Positions 26,147 through 35,052 are shown, counted from the first letter of the stretch. The stretch: DNA of 64,000 bases from Bacillota bacterium (GCA_018818595.1 JAHIRM010000003.1:36242-100241), one strand, 5' to 3'. Notes: generated by a model not told the origin, from the sequence alone. A program made the numbers and translations.

Positions 26147-27088
26147 ATGCTTGACCTTCAATTTAGTAAAAAAACCATCAGAGGAACTTTCGCAAATCAA
26201 TTATTAAGATTAGTCAGTAAGTTTCCGGATATTAAAAAACATCATCCAGTTAATTTTGGCAGATTATATACGACCGAACTAACAGATACTTTTCGTTTTC
26301 CTAAAAATATTGTCGCAAATCAAATAGAGTTTCATACTGCAAAAATGGAATGGATTTATAAATCAAACAATATTGGAAAAAATATTATTCTTCAGTTTCA
26401 TGGGGGAGCATATGTTTCTGGATATAGTGATATTTATAGAAAATCAGCTTTAAAATATTTAAGCTTAACTTGTAGTTGTAGCGTTTTATCTCTTGATTAC
26501 CGTTTGGCGCCGATTCATCCATTTCCTGCTGCTTTTGAAGATGCCATTGCTGCTTATGATTTTGTTATAAGCAAAGGCTATCTTTCTGAAAACATTATTT
26601 TAGTTGGAGATTCTGCTGGAGGGGGATTGGTTCTTGCTTTGGGGTTATATTTAAGAGACCAACAAAGAGTTTTGCCAAAGGCAATTATTACAATGTCTGC
26701 TTGGACAGATTTAGCGGCTGAAGGCGAATCTTACCTTCGAAACATTAAATTAGATCCGTTACTAGGTGAAAATACAGATCCACTTGATGTAAAAGGATAT
26801 ATTGGACATGAAGACATTCATAATCCATATATTTCTCCTGTCTATGGACAGTATCATAATTATACAAATTTAATGATGCATGTAGGAAGTAATGAAGTAT
26901 TAGAATCAGATACGTTAAGTGTCGCAAAAATAGCAAGCGATGCCGGAAACAATGTAAAAGTGACAATTTATAGAGGAATGTTTCATGTGTTTCAATTAGC
27001 TTTTGGGTTAATTCCTGAAGCAAAAAAGGCATGGAAAGAAATTGGAAAGTATATTGAAACACAATTTACGTGTAACTTGGAACGTTAA
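26147..27088 (+). CDS. Hormone-sensitive-lipase-type esterase
   Basis: 313-residue alpha/beta hydrolase. The oxyanion motif is QFHGGAYVSG, the nucleophile Ser lies in LVGDSAGGGLVLA, the acid is in GSNEVLESD and the His is in YRGMFHVFQL. There is no signal peptide. HSL-family enzymes cleave short-chain acyl esters. It is the first of three tightly packed genes with a condensation-type acyltransferase and a zinc-ribbon membrane protein, so its substrate may be an ester made by the next gene product, or it may release the acyl donor. Confidence 0.88.
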   Translation: MLDLQFSKKTIRGTFANQLLRLVSKFPDIKKHHPVNFGRLYTTELTDTFRFPKNIVANQIEFHTAKMEWIYKSNNIGKNIILQFHGGAYVSGYSDIYRKSALKYLSLTCSCSVLSLDYRLAPIHPFPAAFEDAIAAYDFVISKGYLSENIILVGDSAGGGLVLALGLYLRDQQRVLPKAIITMSAWTDLAAEGESYLRNIKLDPLLGENTDPLDVKGYIGHEDIHNPYISPVYGQYHNYTNLMMHVGSNEVLESDTLSVAKIASDAGNNVKVTIYRGMFHVFQLAFGLIPEAKKAWKEIGKYIETQFTCNLER

Positions 27089-27104
27089 AAGGGAGTAATT
27101 TAAT

Positions 27105-28403
27105 ATGGGAAAAGACATTTTATATAAAGACTGGTTTAAGCTGGATAATTCTGCGAAAATTTTTCCTGCAGTTTCCAATAAAAGAGAAACAAATACATTT
27201 AGAGTGCAAGTGATTTTAAAAGAAGAAGTGGATATTGATTTATTACAACTCGCCGTAGATGCAATTTTAGAAAGATACCCCATGTTCAAAGTTCGGTTAA
27301 AAACCGGATTGTTTTGGAGTTATTTAGATTACAATAGTCGGCCTTTTTATATTGAACCGTTATCATATCAAGTATGTGGTAATTTAAGTCCTAAAGAAAA
27401 TAACGGATATTTATTTAAAATATTTTATCGAAATAAATTGATAGCTTTAGAGGCTTTTCATTCATTAACGGATGGAACAGGTTCTTTCATGATGTTAAAA
27501 TCAATTCTCTATGAGTACTTTATTTTAAAAGGATATAATGTATCTCCAGATAACATGATTTTAACAAAAGATAGTCTTCCTTCTATGGAAGAATATGAAG
27601 ATAGTCATAGTACATATTATAATGCTAAGAACCGACAACACGTGAATGAAAAAAAAGCGTTTGGAATAAAAGGAACGCCAATTTCTGGGGATAATATTGG
27701 GCTTATTTCAGGAACAATTTCGACGGCAAAAATGCTAGAATTAGCAAGAAAATATCAAGCTACGGTTACTGAATATATGGCTGCGCTTATGATGCATACC
27801 ATTTATGTCACTCAAATTCAATACAGAGAGCATTTAAAGCAAAACCAAAAACCTGTGAAGATTTTTGTCCCAGTAAATTTAAGAAAACATTTTCCTTCAA
27901 AAACGTTAAGAAATTTTTCTAATTTTGTAAAAACAGATTTAGTTATGAACCGATCTGATATTACATTTGATGAAATACTTACACTGACAAAAACACAATT
28001 CAAACAAGGAATGACAAAAGAAGAATTAATTCGAAAAATGAGTGAAAATGTCGCTTTTGAAAAAAATATATTTTTAAGAATGACTCCTTACTTTCTAAAA
28101 AAATATGTATTAAAAATTGGATATCAAATGATGGGGTTATCGCTTAATACAATGAGCCTTACCAATCTTGGGAAAATTGATTTCCCCGAATCGATGATTC
28201 CTTATATTTCTGATATCACTGCAGCTGTTTATTCAGGAAAATTTAATACTTTAAATTGTTCTATCGCTTCTTTTGGAAATAAATTCAAGATTACATTTAC
28301 GAGATCAATTATTGAAACAACCATTGAAAGAGAATTTTTTAGACATTTTTCAAAATTAGGATTTGAAGTTGAAATTGAAAGTAATTTTGTGGAGGAATAT
28401 TAA
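27105..28403 (+). CDS. Condensation-domain-like acyltransferase (alcohol acetyltransferase/PapA type)
   Basis: 432 residues of the chloramphenicol-acetyltransferase/condensation fold. The catalytic motif HxxxDG is in EAFHSLTDGTGSF, and a DFGW-like structural segment is degenerate. The N-terminal half includes the usual DLLQLAVDAILERYPMFKVRL helix. Such proteins join an acyl group from CoA or a carrier to an alcohol or amine. No carrier protein or NRPS module is adjacent, so a free-standing transferase is likely. GGGAG ribosome site; the stop overlaps the next ATG by one base. Confidence 0.78.
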   Translation: MGKDILYKDWFKLDNSAKIFPAVSNKRETNTFRVQVILKEEVDIDLLQLAVDAILERYPMFKVRLKTGLFWSYLDYNSRPFYIEPLSYQVCGNLSPKENNGYLFKIFYRNKLIALEAFHSLTDGTGSFMMLKSILYEYFILKGYNVSPDNMILTKDSLPSMEEYEDSHSTYYNAKNRQHVNEKKAFGIKGTPISGDNIGLISGTISTAKMLELARKYQATVTEYMAALMMHTIYVTQIQYREHLKQNQKPVKIFVPVNLRKHFPSKTLRNFSNFVKTDLVMNRSDITFDEILTLTKTQFKQGMTKEELIRKMSENVAFEKNIFLRMTPYFLKKYVLKIGYQMMGLSLNTMSLTNLGKIDFPESMIPYISDITAAVYSGKFNTLNCSIASFGNKFKITFTRSIIETTIEREFFRHFSKLGFEVEIESNFVEEY

Positions 28404-29077
28404 TGAAACATTGTGATAAATGTCAAGTTGACGTAGATACTACTCAAAAATATTGTCCTTTGTGTCACCAATTATTAAAAGGCGAAGGGGATTTAACAAA
28501 TCCAGAATTATATCCAGAATACATTCCACAAAGAAGACAAGTATTACCTTTGACCAAAAAAATACTTTTATTTGTGACCGTTATTGCGATTGTGACATTA
28601 ATTGGAATCAATTTATTTGACGGAAGTAATACTTTTTGGAGTTTAATTCCGCTTGGAGCTATTTTATATTTTTGGACCATTGTTCGCTATGGAATTTTAT
28701 CGAAACAAAACATTGCTTTTAAATTAGCTTTTTTAACATCCATTTTAATTATCATTTTGAATCTTGTGGATCAAGCTTATGGAGATGTCCAAGGATGGGC
28801 TTTAAATTATGTGACGCCGATGTCCCTTCTTGCCTGTAATTTGGCAATTTCATTTATTATTTGGATCAAAAGAATTAATTATCGAGATTACTTATTTTAT
28901 TTGATGACTATTATTATCTTTTCCATTATTCCAATTGTCTTATACCTATTTGATGTTATTACAATTCTATGGCCTTCCATCACAGCTTTAGGTCTTGCAG
29001 TCTTTATTTTATTGTTTATCATTTTCTTTTTTCCAAAATCAATAAAAGATGAGATTAAAAAAAGATTCCATTTATAA
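28403..29077 (+). CDS. Zinc-ribbon membrane protein (DUF6320-like)
   Basis: 224 residues. A zinc ribbon at the N-terminus (CDKCQVDVDTTQKYCPLC, two CxxC pairs) is followed by a linker and about six hydrophobic helices, ending in a short basic tail. The function is unknown. It is translationally coupled to the acyltransferase (TAATG overlap), which suggests a membrane partner that anchors or regulates the enzyme. I recall DUF6320 proteins being found beside similar acyltransferases, but did not check this. Confidence 0.75.
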   Translation: MKHCDKCQVDVDTTQKYCPLCHQLLKGEGDLTNPELYPEYIPQRRQVLPLTKKILLFVTVIAIVTLIGINLFDGSNTFWSLIPLGAILYFWTIVRYGILSKQNIAFKLAFLTSILIIILNLVDQAYGDVQGWALNYVTPMSLLACNLAISFIIWIKRINYRDYLFYLMTIIIFSIIPIVLYLFDVITILWPSITALGLAVFILLFIIFFFPKSIKDEIKKRFHL

Positions 29078-29107
29078 AAAGAAGAGATAGCAAATTTGCT
29101 ATCTCTT
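29075..29107 (-). terminator. Perfect 26-base palindrome at the convergent gene junction
   Basis: AAGAGATAGCAAA (29082-29094) is followed without a loop base by its exact complement (29095-29107). On the minus strand a T run (complement of 29076-29080) follows, so it fits a terminator for the minus-strand pseudouridine synthase. On the plus strand no T run follows. The stem includes the last codons and stop of the minus-strand gene. Confidence 0.75.
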
Positions 29108-29782
29108 ATCAATTAAAGCCATTAAATTGGTGTCTTTTTTTTCAAAAAGTAGTTTGTTTAAGTAAAACAAAGGATTTGTTGAATCTTGAATGGTAAACCA
29201 AATTTTTGTAGAAACCAAAGCTTGAAAATGCAAATTATATTTTTTATTTAAAGATTTTTGTCCATACAATGGATCTCCTATTAAAGGATGTTCAGCAAAC
29301 GCCATGTGAGCTCTTATTTGGTGAGTTTTACCTGTAATCAATTCAACTTCTAAAAGAGAGCAATTGTTTTTTTCAGTTAGAACTTTGTAAGAAGTGATAA
29401 TTTTTTGACCATTTTCAATCTTTTTATCACTTAGTCGTACAACAGAATTTATTTCATCTTTTAAGAGGTAAGCAGTAAGAATCGCTTCAGGATTTTGAAA
29501 GTAATTTAAGACAAGACATTGATATATCTTATGAATTTCATTATTTCTTGAAAGTTGATTTAATATAGAAATGGATTTTTGAGATTTTCCAAGCAGTACA
29601 AGGCCAGATGTGTTAAAGTCCAATCTTGTAATTACTGCATATTCTGGATGTTTTAGTGCAGATAGTAAGTCAGGCTCTTTATGAAGCTTATCAGGATGAG
29701 AAAGCATTTTAGGTGGTTTATCCACAATTAAAATAAGATCATCTTCATAAAAAATATTTATTTTATTTTGGTTTAAAATCAT
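29099..29782 (-). CDS. RluA-family pseudouridine synthase
   Basis: 227 residues, catalytic domain only. The motif ITRLDFNTSGLVLLGKS carries the catalytic Asp (D55), and LLEVELITGKTHQIRAHM and HPLIGDPLYG are the other conserved blocks. There is no N-terminal S4 domain, so it resembles the short RluA/YhcT/YlyB-like forms. RNA target not assignable. The 3' end lies in the palindromic terminator. Confidence 0.88.
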   Translation of the reverse strand: MILNQNKINIFYEDDLILIVDKPPKMLSHPDKLHKEPDLLSALKHPEYAVITRLDFNTSGLVLLGKSQKSISILNQLSRNNEIHKIYQCLVLNYFQNPEAILTAYLLKDEINSVVRLSDKKIENGQKIITSYKVLTEKNNCSLLEVELITGKTHQIRAHMAFAEHPLIGDPLYGQKSLNKKYNLHFQALVSTKIWFTIQDSTNPLFYLNKLLFEKKDTNLMALIDKR

Positions 29783-29815
29783 AAAGAATCACCTCTAATT
29801 TAGATAAGACGATAA

Positions 29816-29843
29816 GAAAAACTCGAAATTAATCGAGTTTTTT
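29816..29843 (-). terminator. Intrinsic terminator after ktrB (minus strand)
   Basis: On the minus strand AAAAACTCGA-TTAATT-TCGAGTTTTT follows the ktrB stop codon directly and ends in a T run. Confidence 0.88.
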
Positions 29844-31165
29844 TAACCTACTAGAATTTTTTCGGGAGCGTAATCGACACTCGATACATATGGATGACCC
29901 CAATTTCTATTAACAATACCAAAAATAGTGATTGGGCCTAATCTACCTAAAAACATCAGTAAAGACAATATGACTTTTGATGCAGGCATTAAGAACGGAG
30001 TAATTCCCATCGAAAGTCCAACGGTTCCAAAAGCAGAAATGGTTTCAAAAAGCACTTTAATAAATGGCATTTCATAGTTTGGATTATGTGTTTCAATTTG
30101 GGATACAGCAATAAAAACGATAAAAGTAGAAGCCATAGCAAGCAAGGCTAATGTAAATGCTTTTGCACGCGTATCATCGTCAATTTTTCTGTTTTTAACA
30201 ATGGTTGGTTTCCCTCTTAGAAAACTTATAGTAGAACGGAAAATGACATAGAATGTAGTCGTTTTAATACCACCACCAGTAGAGTTTGGGGAAGCACCAA
30301 TAAACATAAATACCATAATGACAGCTAAAGTAGAATAAGAAAATAAGTTCATATCAATGGTCGAAAAACCAGCAGTTCTTGTGGTAATACTTTGAAAGAT
30401 TGCTTGTAAGAAAGTAACGTTTTTATACTCAAATACAAAAATGATAACTGCACCAGTAACGATTAAAAACAAAGTAGTTTTAATAACAATTTTAGAATAA
30501 AGCGTCAAATTTTTCCACTTTCTTTTTTTTAAGATGTCTTGAATGACAATGAAACCAATACCACCTATCACAATCATAAGCATCGTATTTATATTTAAAA
30601 TGATGTTCGATTTATAGGCCATCAAACTTGTATCACCCAAGATATCAAAACCGGCATTATTAAACGAAGAAATAGAATGAAATGCACTTAATCCCAGTGC
30701 TTTAAAAAATTCAAAATCTTGAATAAATACCGTAAAATTAATAATCATTCCAAAAAATTCGATGATCAGAGTGGTAAAGACAATGGATCGAACCAAGCGT
30801 ACCATTCCTGAAATGGAATATTGGTTTAAAGCTTCTTTGAGTACGTATCGTTCTGTGACGCCAATTTTTATTCCTAAAATGACTAAAACATAAATGGCGA
30901 TGGTAACAATTCCAATACCACCAATTTGAATTAATAAGGCTAACACAAATTTGCCAAAGACAGATAGGGTTATTGATAAATCCGAAATGGTTGATAGCCC
31001 CGTTACGCAGACTGCTGAAGTTGACAAAAATATAGCATCAACCCAAGAAATAAATTGACCTTCTTGAACAGAAAATGGCATTTTAAATAAAATGATTCCA
31101 ATAAAGATAATACCTAAAAAACTCATTACAATTATTACTAAAGGAGATAGTTTTTTCTTTTTCAT
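29843..31165 (-). CDS. ktrB: KtrB/TrkH-type potassium channel subunit
   Basis: 440-residue membrane protein of the SKT superfamily with four pore loops. The filter segments are visible in order: AVCVTGLST, SSFNNAGFD, TTRTAGFST and SAFGTVGLS, each with the conserved Gly. It takes up K+ with help of a KtrA/TrkA RCK protein, which is not next to it and must be encoded elsewhere. The minus-strand ATG has an AAAGGAG site. The gene is divergent from the guanylate-kinase-like gene. Confidence 0.9.
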   Translation of the reverse strand: MKKKKLSPLVIIVMSFLGIIFIGIILFKMPFSVQEGQFISWVDAIFLSTSAVCVTGLSTISDLSITLSVFGKFVLALLIQIGGIGIVTIAIYVLVILGIKIGVTERYVLKEALNQYSISGMVRLVRSIVFTTLIIEFFGMIINFTVFIQDFEFFKALGLSAFHSISSFNNAGFDILGDTSLMAYKSNIILNINTMLMIVIGGIGFIVIQDILKKRKWKNLTLYSKIVIKTTLFLIVTGAVIIFVFEYKNVTFLQAIFQSITTRTAGFSTIDMNLFSYSTLAVIMVFMFIGASPNSTGGGIKTTTFYVIFRSTISFLRGKPTIVKNRKIDDDTRAKAFTLALLAMASTFIVFIAVSQIETHNPNYEMPFIKVLFETISAFGTVGLSMGITPFLMPASKVILSLLMFLGRLGPITIFGIVNRNWGHPYVSSVDYAPEKILVG

Positions 31166-31307
31166 AGTAGGAACTCCTTTCGTCGGATTTCATTAAATAA
31201 TGATAAAATATCGTTAAGTATTATACTACTTTTATGTTTATTACGCAAATGGTATTAGAGAAAGCGTATGGATTTCAAAATAGAAGGCTCCATTTGATTT
31301 GAAATCA

Positions 31308-31316
31308 TGATATAAT
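31308..31316 (+). promoter_or_regulatory. Extended -10 promoter of the gmk-like operon
   Basis: TGATATAAT, 28 bases before the ATG at 31345. The -35 region (CTCCAT) is poor. Confidence 0.5.
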
Positions 31317-31344
31317 AATGATATCTTACAGGGAGGTAATCATT

Positions 31345-31929
31345 ATGTTAATTCTATTAGGACCAAGTGCATCTGGAAAAACAGAATCAGCAAAAATCAT
31401 GGTTAATCGATATCCTATTTCAAGAGTAGTGACCAGCACTACAAGACCAAAAAGGATAAATGAGATTGAAGGATTTGACTATCATTTTTTATCAGAAGAT
31501 GATTTTATTATGAAAGAAAAAAAACAATATTTTGCAGAGACAGCTATTTACAACGGGTTTCGTTATGGAACTCCATTGAATGAATTAAATGACGACAAAT
31601 TAATTATCCTTGAACCAAAAGGATTAAAATCTTTTTTAGAACTTAAAAAATGTGTCATTGTCGCTATTTTTCTTAAAACACAAGAAGAAAAAAGAATTGA
31701 AAGAATGATGGAAAGAAAAGATAACCCTGTAGATATAAAAAAACGAATTGAATCAGATCGAATCGATTTCAATTTAGATGAAATCAAAGGCCTTGATTTA
31801 GTTATTGATACTACAAATATCACGTTACCAAATTTAGCGGACAAAGTTTATCAAAGTTATAAAGATATTTTAAAAGAGAAACAACAAGGTTATAAACAAA
31901 TATCTTTGTTTTATGAAGGAAGCGAGTAA
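31345..31929 (+). CDS. Guanylate-kinase-like protein
   Basis: 194 residues. The P-loop GPSASGKT lies at residues 6-13, followed by TSTTRPKRINEIEGFDYHFL, the guanylate-binding segment of Gmk. The middle part differs from housekeeping Gmk: the usual DIDVQGA block reads ILEPKGLKSF, and the lid has RMMERKDN instead of the R-x2-RG pattern. It may be a diverged paralogue acting on another nucleotide or a remodelled Gmk. The ATG at 31345 has GGGAGGT nine bases upstream. It is followed after three bases by an acetyltransferase gene. Confidence 0.72.
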   Translation: MLILLGPSASGKTESAKIMVNRYPISRVVTSTTRPKRINEIEGFDYHFLSEDDFIMKEKKQYFAETAIYNGFRYGTPLNELNDDKLIILEPKGLKSFLELKKCVIVAIFLKTQEEKRIERMMERKDNPVDIKKRIESDRIDFNLDEIKGLDLVIDTTNITLPNLADKVYQSYKDILKEKQQGYKQISLFYEGSE

Positions 31930-31932
31930 TAA

Positions 31933-32397
31933 ATGAGCGATATCTTGATTCGATATGCAAATGAAAATGAATGTCCACTAGTTTTAGATTTTATTAAAGG
32001 CATTGCAAAGTATGAAAAAATGAGTGATCAAGTAGAAGCAACTGTAGAATCATTATATGAAGCTATCTTTGTCAAAAAGGACTGTAAAGTCCTTATTGCT
32101 TTTAAGTTAGATGTTCCGATTGGATTTGCTTTGTTTTTCTATAATTTTTCAACATTTAAAGGAAGAAAAGGATTATACTTAGAAGATTTATTTATCTATC
32201 CTGAATACAGAGGATATAGCTATGGGAAACAATTAATCACACATTTAATACATATTGCAAAACAAGAAAATTGTGGCAGAATGGAGTGGGTCTGCTTAGA
32301 TTGGAATCAAAATGCAATAGATTTTTACGTGAAATTAGAGGCAAAACCTTTGACAGAATGGACGATCTTTCGGTTAGATGAAGAAAAATTTAAATAA
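31933..32397 (+). CDS. GNAT-family N-acetyltransferase
   Basis: 154 residues. The acetyl-CoA motif A is seen as LYLEDLFIYPEYRGYSYGKQL, with R-G-Y-S-Y-G-K binding the pyrophosphate, and motif B as WVCLDWNQNAIDFY. The overall pattern matches diamine/thialysine (SAT-like) acetyltransferases, so a polyamine or small amine is the likely acceptor. The ribosome site is weak, and translation may be coupled to the gene three bases upstream. Confidence 0.85.
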   Translation: MSDILIRYANENECPLVLDFIKGIAKYEKMSDQVEATVESLYEAIFVKKDCKVLIAFKLDVPIGFALFFYNFSTFKGRKGLYLEDLFIYPEYRGYSYGKQLITHLIHIAKQENCGRMEWVCLDWNQNAIDFYVKLEAKPLTEWTIFRLDEEKFK

Positions 32398-32481
32398 CCT
32401 AAGCAAATCAATAGATTTATAATATAAATTTTGGTAGAATAGATGAGAATAATATGAAATTATTTTAGGAGGAAACAAACA

Positions 32482-32793
32482 ATGCCAATAAAAATTACAA
32501 GTGAAAATTTTAAAAAAGAAGTATTAGAATCCGAAGTTCCCGTAATAGTGGATTTTTGGGCAGCATGGTGCCGCCCTTGCCTAATGTTAGGACCAATTAT
32601 TGAAGAAATTGGACAAGACTTAGAAGGTAAAGTTAAGGTAGCTAAAATAAACGTTGATGAAGAAGGACATTTAGCAAATCAATTTAAGATTTCTAGTATT
32701 CCAACGGTAATGATGTTTAAAGATGGAAAAGCTGTAAGCCAAGTAGTAGGATTACTAAGAAAAGAAGATTTGTTAAAACGTCTAGGATTATAA
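32482..32793 (+). CDS. trxA: Thioredoxin with WCRPC active site
   Basis: 103 residues, a single thioredoxin fold. The active site is WAAWCRPCLM with C30 and C33; Arg replaces the usual Gly of WCGPC. The cis-Pro segment SSIPTVMMFKDG is present. The Arg should raise the redox potential relative to WCGPC, by analogy with CxPC variants. The gene ends one base before the reductase gene at 32795, so they form a dedicated pair. A TGGTAGAAT -10 element lies at 32432-32440 and TAGGAGG precedes the ATG. Confidence 0.9.
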   Translation: MPIKITSENFKKEVLESEVPVIVDFWAAWCRPCLMLGPIIEEIGQDLEGKVKVAKINVDEEGHLANQFKISSIPTVMMFKDGKAVSQVVGLLRKEDLLKRLGL

Positions 32794-32794
32794 G

Positions 32795-33652
32795 ATGTTT
32801 GACATTATAGTCGTCGGTGGAGGTCCTGCAGGGGTATCCGCCGCCATCTATTTAAAGCGATTTAAACTTGATGTTGCGATTATTATGAAAGATATGGGAA
32901 CCTTAAAAAAAACAGATCACATTGAGAATTATTATGGGTTTCCTGATCCAATAAAAGGACAAGACTTATTTGAAAATGGAATAATACAAGCCAAAAGGTT
33001 TCTTATTCCAATTTTCACAGAAGAAGTACTAAATATTGATTATTTTGATACCTTTACAGTTAAAACGAATATAGGTGTTCATGAATCGAAAACGGTTCTT
33101 TTGGCCACTGGAGCTAATCGTGTAAATTTAAGGGTTAAGGGCTTTCAAGATTACGTAGGAAAAGGAATTTCTTACTGTGCTATTTGCGATGGATTTATCT
33201 ATAGAAATAAAAAGATAGGCCTAATTGGAAGTTCTGAATTTATGCTAGAAGAACTTGAAATTTTAAAAAATTTCAGTTCAGAAATTACAATTTTTACAAA
33301 TGGCGCTACTTTAGAAGTAGATGTATCGGGATATAATGTTGTATCGGAACCTTTGACATTAATCAAAGGAAAAGAAGTTATTACTTCCGTTAATACACAA
33401 AATCAAGAGTATCTTGTAGATGTGTTATTTGTGGCGATGGGAACCCCTTCTGCAGCAGATTTTGCTTTAAGAATGGGTGCTTTTATCAATAAAAATGATA
33501 TCGTCGTAGATGACAATTTTATGACCAATATTCCTGGATTATTTGCGGCAGGAGATTGTATTGGAGGATTGCTTCAAATTGTCAAAGCAGCCGATGATGG
33601 AGCCAAAGCAGCACTGGCAATCAACAAATATTTGCGACACGTTACGTCTTAG
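32795..33652 (+). CDS. Thioredoxin-reductase-like flavoprotein lacking NADPH-binding motifs
   Basis: 285 residues, shorter than the roughly 310 of TrxB. The FAD site IVVGGGPAGVSAAIYL, the redox pair C128-C131 (YCAICDG) and the closing GLFAAGDCIGGLLQ are all present. In the central domain the NADPH fingerprint GxGxxA is replaced by LIGSSEFMLEE and the HRRxxxR motif is missing (ITIFTNGATLEV). This is the pattern of ferredoxin-dependent or other flavin thioredoxin reductases that do not use NADPH. It follows trxA by one base. Ferredoxin as donor is inference, supported by the Rnf operon nearby. Confidence 0.8.
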   Translation: MFDIIVVGGGPAGVSAAIYLKRFKLDVAIIMKDMGTLKKTDHIENYYGFPDPIKGQDLFENGIIQAKRFLIPIFTEEVLNIDYFDTFTVKTNIGVHESKTVLLATGANRVNLRVKGFQDYVGKGISYCAICDGFIYRNKKIGLIGSSEFMLEELEILKNFSSEITIFTNGATLEVDVSGYNVVSEPLTLIKGKEVITSVNTQNQEYLVDVLFVAMGTPSAADFALRMGAFINKNDIVVDDNFMTNIPGLFAAGDCIGGLLQIVKAADDGAKAALAINKYLRHVTS

Positions 33653-33674
33653 TCTTTGACTAAGGCGTTTTCTT
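33643..33674 (+). terminator. Intrinsic terminator after the thioredoxin pair
   Basis: ACGTCTTAGTC (33644-33654) pairs with GACTAAGGCGT (33658-33668) with one mismatch; TTT CTTTT follows. The stem includes the stop codon. Confidence 0.85.
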
Positions 33675-33717
33675 TTACGACTTGTTCTAAATGACTTGTT
33701 TTCAAGATATTTTTTTG

Positions 33718-33726
33718 TGATATAAT
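33718..33726 (+). promoter_or_regulatory. Extended -10 promoter before the chorismate mutase gene
   Basis: TGATATAAT lies 34 bases before the ATG; TTGTTT at 33696-33701 is a possible -35 at a 19-base spacing. An alternating AT stretch (33731-33748) follows in the leader. Confidence 0.5.
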
Positions 33727-33760
33727 AAGTATATATATAAATATATATAAGGAGAAAATC

Positions 33761-34042
33761 ATGGACGAGCTAAAAACATTTCGAAATGAAATTGATTTAA
33801 TTGACGAACAAATGCAAACATTATTTCTCAAAAGAATGGAAATTGTAGAGTCCATTGCCAATTTTAAAATGGCAAATGATTTAACAGTGTATGATCACAA
33901 TAGAGAAGAAGAAGTCATTCAAAAAAACCTCTTAAAAATTGAAAACTCTGAATTTTTCGAATATTATGAAGAAGTATTAAGAACCATATTAAAAGTGTCA
34001 AAAGAATACCAAAAAAGATTAATAATAAGGAGTACACTATGA
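33761..34042 (+). CDS. AroQ-type chorismate mutase, stand-alone
   Basis: 93 residues, all-helical AroQ fold: FRNEIDLIDEQMQTLFLKRM, then VYDHNREEEVIQKNL and a C-terminal helix with the usual YEEVLRTILKVSKEYQ. It would convert chorismate to prephenate on the way to Phe and Tyr. No shikimate or prephenate gene is near, so it may be a lone enzyme or feed another pathway. AAGGAG ribosome site; the stop overlaps the next start by four bases. Confidence 0.85.
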   Translation: MDELKTFRNEIDLIDEQMQTLFLKRMEIVESIANFKMANDLTVYDHNREEEVIQKNLLKIENSEFFEYYEEVLRTILKVSKEYQKRLIIRSTL

Positions 34043-35052
34043 AATATATAGATCTTAGAAGCGATACAGTTACTCACCCAACGCTTGAAATGAGACAAGC
34101 AATGTTTGATGCGCTTGTTGGAGATGATGTTTTTTCTGACGATCCAACCATGAATGAATTAGAAGAATTTACAGCGAAAATGTTAGGGAAAGAAGCTTCT
34201 GTTTTTGTTCCTTCTGGCACCTTTTCAAATCAATTAGCATTGTTTACTCACTGCAATCAAGGAGACGAAGTTATCTTAGATCAAAATGCTCACATTGTGG
34301 TTCATGAATCAGGGGCGTCTTCTGTTATTGCCAGCGTTCAACTATTTGCTCTTGAAAGTAAAAATGGAATATGGGATTTAGAAAAATTCGAACGATCTAT
34401 AAAAGTTCGAACCATTTCAACTACCAAAACCAAGCTTGTATGTATGGAAAACGCCTATAATGGGACTGTTTTACCACTGGAGTATATGAAGAAAGTTTAT
34501 GAAATATCCAAACGACATGGCTTAGCAGTTCATTTAGATGGAGCTAGAATTTTTAATGCGGCTACCGCTTTAAAGTGTCACGTTTCTGACATTGCTAAAT
34601 ATGCAGATTCAGTAAGTGTTTGTTTATCAAAGGGACTCGCCTCTCCAATTGGAACCTTATTAGTTGGATCACAAGAATTCATTGATGAAGCAAGATTGAA
34701 ACGAAAAATGATGGGTGGAGGAATGAGACAAGTAGGAATTTTAGCGGCCTGCGGCAAAATTTCTTTAGAAAAAATGTCTAGTAGATTAGAAGAAGATCAT
34801 AAAAACGCACGTTACATGGAACAATTATTAAAAACCGTTAAAGGGATTAAAATAGACGAGACTCAACGAGAAATCAATATGGTATTTTTTGATATTGAGG
34901 ATAACAGAAAATATACACTAGACACTTTTTTATTTGAACATGGAGTAAAAATACTTCCTTATGAAGGAGCTTTTCGCTTTGTGACTCATAAAGATGTTGA
35001 TGTAAAAGACATTGAAAAAGCCATTCAACTTGTAAGGGAATATTTTTCGTAA
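34039..35052 (+). CDS. ltaE: Low-specificity L-threonine aldolase
   Basis: 337-residue PLP enzyme of fold type I. DLRSDTVTHPTLEMRQAM at the start is the family signature, AVHLDGARIFNAA holds the PLP-ring Asp, and VCLSKGLASPIG carries the Schiff-base Lys. It splits threonine or allo-threonine to glycine and acetaldehyde in the cytosol. It is coupled to the chorismate mutase gene by an ATGA overlap. Confidence 0.9.
   Translation: MKYIDLRSDTVTHPTLEMRQAMFDALVGDDVFSDDPTMNELEEFTAKMLGKEASVFVPSGTFSNQLALFTHCNQGDEVILDQNAHIVVHESGASSVIASVQLFALESKNGIWDLEKFERSIKVRTISTTKTKLVCMENAYNGTVLPLEYMKKVYEISKRHGLAVHLDGARIFNAATALKCHVSDIAKYADSVSVCLSKGLASPIGTLLVGSQEFIDEARLKRKMMGGGMRQVGILAACGKISLEKMSSRLEEDHKNARYMEQLLKTVKGIKIDETQREINMVFFDIEDNRKYTLDTFLFEHGVKILPYEGAFRFVTHKDVDVKDIEKAIQLVREYFS

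Noticed and set aside
33731..33752. Alternating AT stretch as a replication or recombination element
   Set aside because: It is short, lies in the leader of the chorismate mutase gene, and no other origin features (DnaA boxes, dnaA/dnaN genes) are near.
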